DNA from: an uncultured Clostridia bacterium
GTDB taxonomy: Bacteria > Bacillota > Clostridia > TANB77 > CAG-508
DNA: 32,754 nucleotides
Assembly (NCBI GenBank): GCA_944387535.1
Contig: CALXFI010000012.1
Location: forward strand, 1 to 32,754
Reading direction: 5' to 3'
Shown here: piece by piece, positions 15,093 through 22,643 of the stretch
How the letters are laid out: each line of letters begins with the position of its first letter
How positions within the stretch are numbered: position 1 is the stretch's first letter
The notes under the pieces: model-generated
Seen by the model: only the letters and a program-made list of their open reading frames with translations
Databases searched by the model: none
What the model was told of the DNA's origin: nothing
Made by a program: the position numbers and the translations under genes

Positions 15093-16938
15093 AAACACTT
15101 TAAAAACAGCGAAAAGATTATTAAAATATGTAACAGGAACATATAAAGTACAATTTGTAATCGTATGTATCAGTATCATAGTAAGTGCTTTAGTAAGTGT
15201 TTTAGGTGTTCAATTCTTAAAATATCTAATAGATGATTTTATAGTACCACTTATGGGAAACGCAAATCCTGATTACTCTTCTTTATTTAATGCAATAGTT
15301 GCTATGGGAGTACTTTACTTAATAGGAGTCATATCAACATATCTTTATAATAGATTAATGATAAATATATCACAAGGAATATTACATAATATAAGAAAAG
15401 AAATGTTTGAACATATGCAAACATTACCAATAAAATATTTTGATAGTCATCCACATGGTGAAACAATGAGTACATATACAAATGATGTTGATACATTAAG
15501 ACAATGTATTTCACAAAGTATTCCACAAGTATTTTCTTGTGCAATATCAATGATAGCAGTGTTAATTGCAATGTTTGCGACAGATATTTATTTAAGCATA
15601 GTAGTTTTAGTAATGGTGGCCATTATGGTTGTTGTTGCAAGATTCTTTGGTTCAAGAAGTTCTAAAAATTTCGTAGACCAACAAAGAAACATAAGTATTG
15701 TAAATGGGTATATAGAAGAAATGATGGCAGGTCAAAAGGTTGTAAAAGTATTTTGCCATGAAGAAGAAAATAAAGAAAAATTTGATGAATTAAATGAAGC
15801 TTTATGTGATAGTATGACAAAAGCGAATAGTTACGCAAATACATTAATGCCTTGTATTGCCAATATAGGTAACTTAGGATATGTATTAATTGCAGTAATT
15901 GGTGGAGTTTTAGCAGTAAATGGTATTTTAACAATAGGAAGTATTGCAGCATTCTTACAATATATAAAAGCATTTACAAATCCATTAGGTCAAGTATCAC
16001 AACAAATGAACTCAATTATTATGGCCTTAGCTGGAGCAGAAAGAATATTTGCTTTAATTGATGAAGAGTCTGAAAAAGATAATGGATATGTAACTTTAGT
16101 AAATGCTAAAATGGAAAATGGAAAAATAGTTGAAGTAGAAGAAAGAACAGGAATGTGGGCTTGGAAACATCCACATCATGACGGAACTGTAACATATACA
16201 AAACTTTGTGGAAATGTAGAGTTTGAACATGTTAAATTCGGATATGAGCCTAATAAGGAAGTTTTACATGATATATCATTAGTTGCAAAAGAAGGTGAAA
16301 AAGTATCTTTTGTAGGAGCAACGGGTGCAGGAAAAACAACAATTACGAACTTAATAAATCGTTTTTATGATATACAAGGTGGAAAAATTCGTTATGATGG
16401 AATTAATATTAAGAAAATAAGAAAACAAGATTTAAGAAGATCTTTAGGAATGGTTTTACAAGATACAAGTTTGTTTACAGGAACAATTAGAGAAAATATT
16501 CGTTATGGTAAGTTAAATGCAACTGATGAAGAAGTTGAGGAAGCAGCTAAACTTTCTAATGCGGATAGGTTTATAAAACATTTACCACATGGATATGATA
16601 CAATGATTGATGGAAGCGGAGAAGGTTTATCACAAGGACAAAGACAATTACTTTCAATTGCAAGAGCAGCTTTAAATAACCCACCTGTATTAATTCTAGA
16701 TGAAGCAACATCTTCAATTGATACAAGAACTGAAAAAGTAGTTCAAGATGGTATGGACCAATTAATGAAAGGAAGAACAGTTTTTGTTATTGCACATAGA
16801 TTATCAACAATTAAAAACTCTGATTTAATAATGGTTCTAGACCATGGAAGTATTATGGAACGTGGTAAACATGATGACTTAATAAAGAAACATGGTATGT
16901 ATTATGGACTATATACAGGAGCAATTGAAATAGAGTAG
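15061..16938 (+). CDS. ABC exporter half-transporter, catalytic-site subunit
   Basis: The 625-residue protein has a six-helix membrane domain and a C-terminal ATPase. Walker A GATGAGKTT (about 419-427), Walker B with catalytic Glu (LILDEATSSID, about 545-555) and H-loop IAHRLST are canonical, while the signature is altered to LSQGQRQ (about 523). This is complementary to the upstream subunit, so the dimer has one competent and one degenerate ATP site. About 30 extra residues rich in charged and aromatic groups (MWAWKHPHHDGTVTY) join membrane and ATPase domains, as in YheH-type proteins. ATG 15061 is chosen over 15010 because AAGGAGAGG lies directly upstream. It overlaps the preceding gene and ends at a terminator. 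Confidence 0.92.
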   Translation: MEKQNKKNKNKNTLKTAKRLLKYVTGTYKVQFVIVCISIIVSALVSVLGVQFLKYLIDDFIVPLMGNANPDYSSLFNAIVAMGVLYLIGVISTYLYNRLMINISQGILHNIRKEMFEHMQTLPIKYFDSHPHGETMSTYTNDVDTLRQCISQSIPQVFSCAISMIAVLIAMFATDIYLSIVVLVMVAIMVVVARFFGSRSSKNFVDQQRNISIVNGYIEEMMAGQKVVKVFCHEEENKEKFDELNEALCDSMTKANSYANTLMPCIANIGNLGYVLIAVIGGVLAVNGILTIGSIAAFLQYIKAFTNPLGQVSQQMNSIIMALAGAERIFALIDEESEKDNGYVTLVNAKMENGKIVEVEERTGMWAWKHPHHDGTVTYTKLCGNVEFEHVKFGYEPNKEVLHDISLVAKEGEKVSFVGATGAGKTTITNLINRFYDIQGGKIRYDGINIKKIRKQDLRRSLGMVLQDTSLFTGTIRENIRYGKLNATDEEVEEAAKLSNADRFIKHLPHGYDTMIDGSGEGLSQGQRQLLSIARAALNNPPVLILDEATSSIDTRTEKVVQDGMDQLMKGRTVFVIAHRLSTIKNSDLIMVLDHGSIMERGKHDDLIKKHGMYYGLYTGAIEIE

Positions 16939-16944
16939 AAATGG

Positions 16945-16978
16945 AAAAGAATTTGTTATAAATTAGCAAATTCTTTTT
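16945..16978 (+). terminator. Terminator of the marR-ABC operon
   Basis: AAAAGAATTTG (16945-16955) pairs with CAAATTCTTTT (16967-16977), with the T-rich stretch extending to about 16982. Confidence 0.75.
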
Positions 16979-16997
16979 ATTTAATAAAACAAAATGA

Positions 16998-17026
16998 TTG
17001 ACGATATATGTAAAATATGATACTTT
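16998..17026 (+). promoter_or_regulatory. Promoter of the APH-like kinase gene
   Basis: TTGACG (16998-17003) and TACTTT (17021-17026) are separated by 17 bases, with an extended -10 TG at 17018-17019. Confidence 0.55.
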
Positions 17027-17095
17027 ATTGCAAAATATAGATAATATGTAAAATTAATATTATAAAAAAATAAGAGAAGGGAAGAATTCCTAAAA

Positions 17096-17962
17096 ATGAA
17101 GATAAAAAGAAAGATATTTAATGGAATTAGATGTAATACTTATATTATTGAAGAAAATGGCAAAGATGCTATATATCAAGAGTATACAGGAGATTCTTAT
17201 TACCAAGCTAAAAAGAAATATGATGTTTTAAATAAAATATCAAAATATGCTAGTTCAGAATATATTCCAAAATGTTATAAATATGTAGAATTAGGAGATA
17301 AATCAATTTTGTATACTGAATATAAAAAGGCTAGAAGTCTAAAAGAAATTAGAGAATTAAAACCTGATTTTTCTATTTCAAATATTGCAAAAGAATTTTG
17401 TGAGACTTTATATAAAATTCATTCAATAAAAGATAGTAAGTATTTTGGATGGATAACAGATGAAGGTTGTAATAATGGGCATCAAAGCTTTATTAAATAT
17501 TTAGAAGAACAATTTAATAGGTTTGAAGGTGTGTTTACAAAATATTTATCTAAAGAAGAAATAAGATTAATAAAAGAAAAAGAACAAAGTATAGTAAATT
17601 ATACAATAGATAAAAATTTAAAGCCCCAATTAATATGGTATGATTTAAATCCAGAAAATATTTTAATTAATGAAGAAAACAAACTATCATGTATTGTTGA
17701 TCCAGGCGGAGCACAATATTCAATAAAAGAACTTGATTTGGCTTTTGTAAAAATGGAAGTTTGCAAAAATGAAGAAGAGTATAAAAGTATTTTTTCTGAA
17801 TATAAAAAATTAGATGATACTTTAGATGAATATTTGATTGATTTGATGGCAATATTAGTAGAATTAGATGATATAATGTTAAGATTACAAGAGGGAATAG
17901 ATATACCAATGCCATATTGTTCAAACTTTAAAGAATTAATAGTTAAGATAATAGAAAAATAA
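17096..17962 (+). CDS. APH/choline-kinase-like phosphotransferase
   Basis: The 288-residue protein has a protein-kinase-like fold of the aminoglycoside phosphotransferase superfamily. The catalytic loop reads IWYDLNPENILI, with Asp183 as base and Asn188 as metal ligand, followed by the second metal Asp202 in IVDPGGAQ and an ELDLAF helix. The conserved His two residues before the catalytic Asp (HGD in APH enzymes) is Trp here, and the glycine is Tyr. An N-terminal lobe with YTEYKKA precedes an AKEFCETLYKIHS helix. The substrate may be a sugar, choline-like compound or antibiotic; nothing in the sequence decides, and the HxD change argues against a plain resistance enzyme. It is a single gene with its own promoter and terminator. 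Confidence 0.75.
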   Translation: MKIKRKIFNGIRCNTYIIEENGKDAIYQEYTGDSYYQAKKKYDVLNKISKYASSEYIPKCYKYVELGDKSILYTEYKKARSLKEIRELKPDFSISNIAKEFCETLYKIHSIKDSKYFGWITDEGCNNGHQSFIKYLEEQFNRFEGVFTKYLSKEEIRLIKEKEQSIVNYTIDKNLKPQLIWYDLNPENILINEENKLSCIVDPGGAQYSIKELDLAFVKMEVCKNEEEYKSIFSEYKKLDDTLDEYLIDLMAILVELDDIMLRLQEGIDIPMPYCSNFKELIVKIIEK

Positions 17963-17988
17963 AGTTTTAGTAAAATAGTTATAAATAA

Positions 17989-18021
17989 AAAGGGTAAAGT
18001 TCAAAATGAATTTTACCCTTT
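17989..18021. terminator. Bidirectional terminator between convergent genes
   Basis: AAAGGGTAAA (17989-17998) pairs perfectly with TTTACCCTTT (18012-18021), with A-rich sequence before and T-rich sequence after. It can therefore end both the kinase gene and the SPFH gene on the other strand. Confidence 0.75.
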
Positions 18022-18036
18022 CTTATATGTAAAATA

Positions 18037-18990
18037 TTATTCTTTTGATGTATCTGTCTTTTTAGGTTCATCTATTTTTTTAGTTGTGTCTTTTTTATTA
18101 TCTTTAACAGCTTCTGCCATAGCTCCTAGAGAACTTAAAGCATTTGTTGCTTCAAATGGGATAAATACTTTGTTTGCTTCACCTTCAGCAACTTTCTCTA
18201 AAGCTTCTAAAGATTTTAGTTGAACTAATTTATCATCAGGGTTAGATTTCTTAATTGCATCATAAACCATTTGAATTTCTTTAGCTTTAGCTTCAGCAAC
18301 TTCACGAATAGCTTGAGCCTCACCGGCAGCCCTTCTAATTTGAGATTCTTTATCAGCTTCAGCTTCTAAGATAGCTGCTTGTTTTTTACCTTCTGCAATA
18401 GTGATAGCAGATTGTCTTTGAGCCTCAGATTCAAGAATCATAGCTCTTTTATTTCTTTCTGCGTTCATTTCTTTTTCCATTGCATCTTTAACATCTGGTG
18501 GAGGGGTAATATCTTTTATTTCAACCCTATCAATTTTACATCCCCATCTGTCTGTTGCTTCATCAAGTGCAACTCTTAATTGAGTATTAATTCCATCTCT
18601 TGAACTAAATGTTTCATCTAAGTTCATCTTACCAATAATATCACGAATAGTTGTAATTGCTAAATACTCAATACCTTTTTTCAAAGATTGGATTTCATAA
18701 ACTGCTTTTGCAGGATCAGTTATTTGATAGAAAACAACTGTATCAATTGTAATTGTAACGTTATCTTTAGTGATAACATCTTGAGGTGGTATATCCATTG
18801 TTTGTTGTTTTAAACTTACAACACTTCTTACATGATCTAAGAAAGGTATAATAATTGTAAGTCCGGCATCAGCAACCTTATAAAATTTACCTAATCTTTC
18901 TATAATGTATACTTCAGATTGTTTTACTATTTTAATAGACATTGCGGCTAAGACTATGACGATAATTAATAATATAATTAAAACTACCAT
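18037..18990 (-). CDS. SPFH/band 7 membrane protein (stomatin, QmcA-like)
   Basis: The 317-residue protein has one N-terminal membrane helix (residues about 1-20, LIILLIIVIVLAAMSI) followed by the band 7 domain: IIERLGKFYKVADAGL, LKQQTMDIPPQDVITKDNV, YQITDPAKAVYEI, LDEATDRWGCKIDRVEIKDI and a long Ala/Glu-rich coiled coil with AEAKAKEIQMVYDAIK. The C-terminal 30 residues are Lys/Asp/Thr-rich and probably disordered. SPFH proteins form large ring assemblies at the membrane and scaffold proteases and lipids. The NfeD gene lies 65 bases upstream on the same strand; NfeD and SPFH proteins are a well known pair. An AGGAGG site precedes the start. Confidence 0.93.
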   Translation of the reverse strand: MVVLIILLIIVIVLAAMSIKIVKQSEVYIIERLGKFYKVADAGLTIIIPFLDHVRSVVSLKQQTMDIPPQDVITKDNVTITIDTVVFYQITDPAKAVYEIQSLKKGIEYLAITTIRDIIGKMNLDETFSSRDGINTQLRVALDEATDRWGCKIDRVEIKDITPPPDVKDAMEKEMNAERNKRAMILESEAQRQSAITIAEGKKQAAILEAEADKESQIRRAAGEAQAIREVAEAKAKEIQMVYDAIKKSNPDDKLVQLKSLEALEKVAEGEANKVFIPFEATNALSSLGAMAEAVKDNKKDTTKKIDEPKKTDTSKE

Positions 18991-19055
18991 AATTTTCCTC
19001 CTTTTATTTTATTAATAATTTTAATATATATACTTAATTTAAAAAAATAAATAAC

Positions 19056-19481
19056 TTATTTTATAGGTGTAACAATAACTTTAACACCTTTAATCTCATT
19101 TACTTCAACTTCTGTACCTTTTGGAATATCCATATCATCTATACCTATTGCTGACCAAAGTTCTCCTTCTATTTTAACTTGACCAGTAGATTTTATGGAA
19201 TTTATATCTTTAGTAACAATGCCTTTTTTACCTATTATAGATTGAACATTGGTTTTAACTGTTTCTATATTTGCAAATTTCTTTACTAATGGTTTTGTAG
19301 CTAATATTAGTATTACAGAAGATATTAAAAACACAGTAGTTTGAATTATAATATTATCTGTAAAAAAACTTACAGCCATTGCAACTAGTGAACCAAGAGA
19401 CAACCAAAAGATTAAAAATCCTGAAGTTAAAACTTCACCAATTACAAATACACCTGCTAATATTAACCAAACATACCACAT
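19056..19481 (-). CDS. NfeD-like membrane protein
   Basis: The 141-residue protein has three hydrophobic helices (about residues 3-22, 24-41 and 46-66) followed by a C-terminal OB-fold segment: GKKGIVTKDINSIKSTGQVKIEGELW and IPKGTEVEVNEIKGVKVIV. This is the short NfeD form without the N-terminal ClpP-like protease domain. The OB domain is thought to contact the SPFH partner, whose gene lies downstream in the same unit. It starts 19 bases from AGGAGGAT-type sequence and has a probable extended -10 promoter at 19516-19524. Confidence 0.9.
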   Translation of the reverse strand: MWYVWLILAGVFVIGEVLTSGFLIFWLSLGSLVAMAVSFFTDNIIIQTTVFLISSVILILATKPLVKKFANIETVKTNVQSIIGKKGIVTKDINSIKSTGQVKIEGELWSAIGIDDMDIPKGTEVEVNEIKGVKVIVTPIK

Positions 19482-19515
19482 AAAGAAAATCCTCCTTTAT
19501 TTACCAACTATTACT

Positions 19516-19550
19516 ATTATAACATATTTTTTACAAAAAGGAAATATGTT
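19516..19550 (-). promoter_or_regulatory. nfeD-SPFH promoter with overlapping inverted repeat
   Basis: On the minus strand, TG-T-TATAAT (19524-19516) is an extended -10 box. AACATATTT (19521-19529) and AAATATGTT (19542-19550) form a perfect 9-base inverted repeat with a 12-base spacer across the -10 and the region up to -35, so a repressor site is possible. No consensus -35 is present. Confidence 0.5.
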
Positions 19551-19620
19551 AACAAAAATTTGTAGAAAAATAACCATTTACATAAAAAGTTACAATTCCC
19601 TTTCCTTTTAAATAAAAATG

Positions 19621-19629
19621 TGGTAAAAT
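19621..19629 (+). promoter_or_regulatory. Possible promoter of the ParB-like gene
   Basis: TGG followed by TAAAAT (19624-19629) forms an extended -10 without a good -35, about 60 bases before the start codon. It diverges from the nfeD promoter. Confidence 0.4.
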
Positions 19630-19689
19630 AAGGAAAATTTATACAAATGAAAAGGAGAGTAGGTGATAAAAGAAAGGATGAGTTTATAA

Positions 19690-21099
19690 ATGAAAAGTTT
19701 ACAAGTAAAGGAAATAGTAAAATTATCAATAGACAAAATAGCTATTAATCCAGAAAATCCAAGACATGACGCAGTATTGAATTTAGGAGAAAGCTTTGTA
19801 ATGAAACAATTACTTAAAACTAAAAAAGACATACAAGCAATGTATAAATTGATATGTGATATATATAGTGAAGGATGGTTTCCACAGTCTATAGTAACAG
19901 TAACATATGATAGTAAAACTGGAAAATATGTAGCTTGGGATGGAAATAGAAGATTAACAGCTTTAAAAATACTTCAAAATCCAGAAATAACAAGTTATTT
20001 TAATTTTACGTATACGCAGATAAGGAACATTTTTAGAATGCATAAAGAGATTAATGATAAAGGTTTTTATGAAGTTTCTTGTTATATAGCAGACTCTTTT
20101 GAAGATTGTGCAAATTATATAAGAACTATACATACTACAGATACAGGAGCTTTACCATGGAGTGATTTAGCTAAAAAGAGATTTGAGTATAAACTAGGAA
20201 AAAAGAATATGTTTTCACAATTGAAAGACTATTGTAGTAAGCCTTTTGAAAATATATCTGATAATTTTCCAGTAAATAAATTTGAAAAAATTGTATCTTC
20301 AAGAGTAGGAAAAGAATTTTTACAAATAGATAATACAGATAACATATTAACAAGTACAGGACAAATAAAAGAGTTGGAAAGAAAATTAACCAAAATAGTA
20401 AATGATATAGAAAATGGAAAGATAAAAAGTAAAGATATAAAAAATTCGGAAAATATACGTAGATATCTATATAATGAAAATGTAGAAGATGTTATAGAAG
20501 AAAAAAATAAAAAGATGGATGTAATACCTAAACAAATTAGCTTACTAGAGGATAATAGAAAATTAGATAGTGAACCTAAGGAAAGAATAGAGGAAAAACA
20601 AAACGAATTTAGATTTAAAATGATTAGAAAAGATAATCAGATAATGTTTAAAAATATTAATTGTGAAAAACTGAAATATAATAATGAAAGAGCTAAAGGA
20701 ATAAGAGATTTATGTTATGAAATTCAGCATTTATCTTTTAACAACTTATATAAAAGTTTTCCAATTGCATATTGTTTTTTGATTCGTTCTTTATTAGAGC
20801 AAACTAGTATATATTTTTTAATAAATAAAGGAAAATGGAACAAATTGAAAAGTGCTAATAATGGTAAAGATTTGAGATTAGAAAGAATAATAAAAGAGAT
20901 TTCAAAAAATAAAACAAATCTTATACTAGACGATACTATTTCTAGAGCGTGGGAGACATGCTTTAATAATGAAGGGATGAAAAATTATTTGGATTTAGTA
21001 ATTCATCATCCTTATAAAATTAAAGCAAATGTAGATTCGATAAGAACTATCACAGATATGGGAATCTTTGCAATAATTCAATATTTTATAAATAGTTAA
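19690..21099 (+). CDS. ParB/Srx-like N-terminal domain fused to a helical C-terminal domain
   Basis: The 469-residue protein starts with a ParB-like nucleotide-binding domain: LSIDKIAINPENPRHD, then SIVTVTYDSKTGKYVAWDGNRRLTALKIL, with the key box GNRR at 85-88. Such non-partition ParB domains occur in DNA-modification and defence proteins. The middle (about 230-310) is charged and probably linker. The C-terminus (about 320-469) is all-helical: FPIAYCFLIRSLLEQTSIYFL, then LDLVIHHPYKIKANVDSIRTITDMG. That resembles HEPN-like domains with an arginine-rich helix and a late 'N..vH' element, but no clear R-x(4)-H motif is seen. It is not chromosomal ParB: no ParA or parS-type partner is present. It is a single gene with an AAAGGATGA ribosome site and its own terminator. 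Confidence 0.6.
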   Translation: MKSLQVKEIVKLSIDKIAINPENPRHDAVLNLGESFVMKQLLKTKKDIQAMYKLICDIYSEGWFPQSIVTVTYDSKTGKYVAWDGNRRLTALKILQNPEITSYFNFTYTQIRNIFRMHKEINDKGFYEVSCYIADSFEDCANYIRTIHTTDTGALPWSDLAKKRFEYKLGKKNMFSQLKDYCSKPFENISDNFPVNKFEKIVSSRVGKEFLQIDNTDNILTSTGQIKELERKLTKIVNDIENGKIKSKDIKNSENIRRYLYNENVEDVIEEKNKKMDVIPKQISLLEDNRKLDSEPKERIEEKQNEFRFKMIRKDNQIMFKNINCEKLKYNNERAKGIRDLCYEIQHLSFNNLYKSFPIAYCFLIRSLLEQTSIYFLINKGKWNKLKSANNGKDLRLERIIKEISKNKTNLILDDTISRAWETCFNNEGMKNYLDLVIHHPYKIKANVDSIRTITDMGIFAIIQYFINS

Positions 21100-21106
21100 T
21101 AAATAG

Positions 21107-21166
21107 AACGGTAATATTGATGGAAATTAAATAATGCTTACATCAAAATTACTGTTTTTATTTTTG
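21107..21166 (+). terminator. Terminator of the ParB-like gene
   Basis: A 16-base arm beginning AACGGTAAT (21107) pairs at 14 positions with an arm ending ATTACTGTT (21156), followed by TTTATTTTTG. Confidence 0.7.
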
Positions 21167-21212
21167 TATAAAAATTAGAAAAAAGAACATAATTAAAAAG
21201 AGGTGTTTAATT

Positions 21213-21422
21213 ATGAGTGATGAGAAAAAAGATAAAATACAGGAAAATAAAGAAAATCAAGAGGTTGCAAGAAGAGACGAGCCTGAAGTAGGGGAAGATA
21301 GTACAAAGTATGGAGAATTTATTTCAACTTATTTTGCATGGATACCACTTCCAGAACAGAAAGAAAAAGCTAAAAGATTACAAGAAATAACAAAGAAGGA
21401 CAAAAAAGAAAGAAAAAGTTAG
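21213..21422 (+). CDS. Small charged hypothetical protein
   Basis: The 69-residue protein is very rich in Lys and Glu with one aromatic central segment, YGEFISTYFAWIPLPEQKEKAK. No family is recognised, and it has no signal or membrane segment. AGAGGTG lies 9 bases before the ATG, and a weak TTGTAT/CATAAT pair (18-base spacer, 21164-21193) could be its promoter. It lies just upstream of the ctsR regulatory region on the same strand and may be read through into it. Good ribosome site and codon use support translation. Confidence 0.55.
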   Translation: MSDEKKDKIQENKENQEVARRDEPEVGEDSTKYGEFISTYFAWIPLPEQKEKAKRLQEITKKDKKERKS

Positions 21423-21488
21423 AAAAAAAGCGAAAAAATGAGGGAAAAAGAGAAAAAACGAGGAAATGACATATTTTTATATCTTAAA

Positions 21489-21568
21489 AGTCAGAGAAAG
21501 TCAAAAAAATATAGTTGCATAATTTTGCAAAGAGAGTATACTAATAATGTAGGTCAAAGAAAGTCAAA
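21489..21568 (+). promoter_or_regulatory. Two CtsR boxes at the clpC operon promoter
   Basis: The CtsR heptad repeat (A/GGTCAAA, 3 bases, A/GGTCAAA) occurs twice. Site 2 (21552-21568) is GGTCAAA-GAA-AGTCAAA, a perfect match; site 1 (21489-21505) is AGTCAGA-GAA-AGTCAAA, with one deviation. They lie upstream of the -35 and at the transcription start, so CtsR can block the promoter and feed back on its own gene, which follows directly. Confidence 0.92.
21515..21542 (+). promoter_or_regulatory. Promoter of ctsR-mcsA-mcsB-clpC
   Basis: TTGCAT (21515-21520) and TATACT (21537-21542) are separated by 16 bases and lie between the two CtsR boxes. The predicted start near 21549 falls next to box 2. Confidence 0.7.
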
Positions 21569-21601
21569 GTTAAAATAGAGATTATATAGGGGGAGTTCAT
21601 A

Positions 21602-22045
21602 ATGAGAATATCGGATGTAATAGAAGAGTTTATTAAAGACTTATTTGATGATGGAAGTGATGCAATAGAAATACAAAGAAATGAACTTGCAGAACACTTT
21701 AATTGTGTACCATCACAAATAAACTATGTAATATCAACAAGATTTAAGCCATCACAAGGTTACTATGTAGAAAGTAGAAGAGGTGGCGGAGGTCATATAA
21801 CAATAAAAAAAGTAAATAATGATAAAGAAGATTATATAATGCATATTATAAAAAATATAGGAAATGAACTAACTTCTAATGAAGTAGATATTTTAATTAG
21901 TGATTTTCTATCTTATAACATAATAGATACAAAAGAAGCAAAATTATTAAAAGTAGCAACAAGCGATAATGTACTAAAGTTATCAAAAGACTTAAAAGAT
22001 AAAGTTCGAGCAAGAATATTCAAAAACATGTTATTAAATATATAA
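21602..22045 (+). CDS. ctsR: Class III heat-shock repressor CtsR
   Basis: CtsR is a dimeric winged-helix repressor of clp genes that releases DNA on heat stress through a glycine-rich loop. The 147-residue protein shows the family N-terminus ISDVIEEFIKDLFDDG, the recognition helix region NELAEHFNCVPSQINYVISTRF, and the wing/thermosensor loop SRRGGGGHITI. A C-terminal four-helix part includes SNEVDILISDFLSYNII. A GGGGGA site precedes the ATG. It is first in its operon, preceded by two CtsR boxes and followed by mcsA after 14 bases. Confidence 0.97.
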   Translation: MRISDVIEEFIKDLFDDGSDAIEIQRNELAEHFNCVPSQINYVISTRFKPSQGYYVESRRGGGGHITIKKVNNDKEDYIMHIIKNIGNELTSNEVDILISDFLSYNIIDTKEAKLLKVATSDNVLKLSKDLKDKVRARIFKNMLLNI

Positions 22046-22059
22046 AGGAGGAGATAAAT

Positions 22060-22632
22060 ATGTTATGTGATAATTGTGGAAAAAGAGAGGCAAATGTAAG
22101 ATATACAGAAAACATCAATGGAAAAGTAAGAGAATTAAACTTATGTGAGGAATGTAGTAGAAAACTAGGAATAGGAGAAATGGACTTTAATATGCCAATA
22201 GACTTTTCAAGTTTCTTAGGAGGATTTATGGACGACTTAATGACTCCAGAAATAATGCCAATGTTTAATAGCTTAAAGTCAATTACTTGTGATAATTGTG
22301 GCTCTAGTTTTGATGATATAATAAATACAGGAAGAGTAGGATGTAAAGACTGTTATTCAGTATTTGAAGATAGACTAGACCCAATAATCAAAAAATTACA
22401 AGGATCAAATAGACATGTAGGAAGAATTGGTAAAATAATAGATAGTAAAATAGATAGTAAAAATGAAAAAGTAGAAAATGAAAATAAAACAGATTCTACT
22501 GGAAAAGTTACTGATAATAAAGAACAAAGTAAGCTAGAAAAGTTACAAGAGGATTTAAAACTTGCAATAAAAGAAGAAAGATATGAAGATGCAGCAAAAA
22601 TAAGAGATGAAATCAAAAAATTAGAAAAATAG
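22060..22632 (+). CDS. mcsA: McsA, zinc-finger adaptor of the ClpC/McsB system
   Basis: The 190-residue protein has two pairs of CxxC motifs: Cys3/Cys6 with Cys29/Cys32, and Cys77/Cys80 with Cys95/Cys98, which bind zinc. The C-terminal UVR/UvrB-C-like segment (about 152-190) reads EKLQEDLKLAIKEERYEDAAKIRDEIKKLE. In Bacillus, McsA activates the arginine kinase McsB and takes part in redox and heat control of CtsR. All eight cysteines are kept here, in contrast to the altered McsB. GGAGGAG precedes the ATG, and mcsB starts 11 bases after the stop codon. Confidence 0.95.
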   Translation: MLCDNCGKREANVRYTENINGKVRELNLCEECSRKLGIGEMDFNMPIDFSSFLGGFMDDLMTPEIMPMFNSLKSITCDNCGSSFDDIINTGRVGCKDCYSVFEDRLDPIIKKLQGSNRHVGRIGKIIDSKIDSKNEKVENENKTDSTGKVTDNKEQSKLEKLQEDLKLAIKEERYEDAAKIRDEIKKLEK

Positions 22633-22643
22633 AGGTGAAAAGT

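Noticed and set aside
19690..21099. Chromosomal partition protein ParB
   Set aside because: No ParA neighbour, no parS-like palindrome and no ParB HTH domain; only the N-terminal nucleotide-binding module is shared.
21416..21475. Purine-rich repetitive stretch before the ctsR promoter as a repeat array or CRISPR-like element
   Set aside because: It is irregular A/G-rich sequence without fixed units or spacing.
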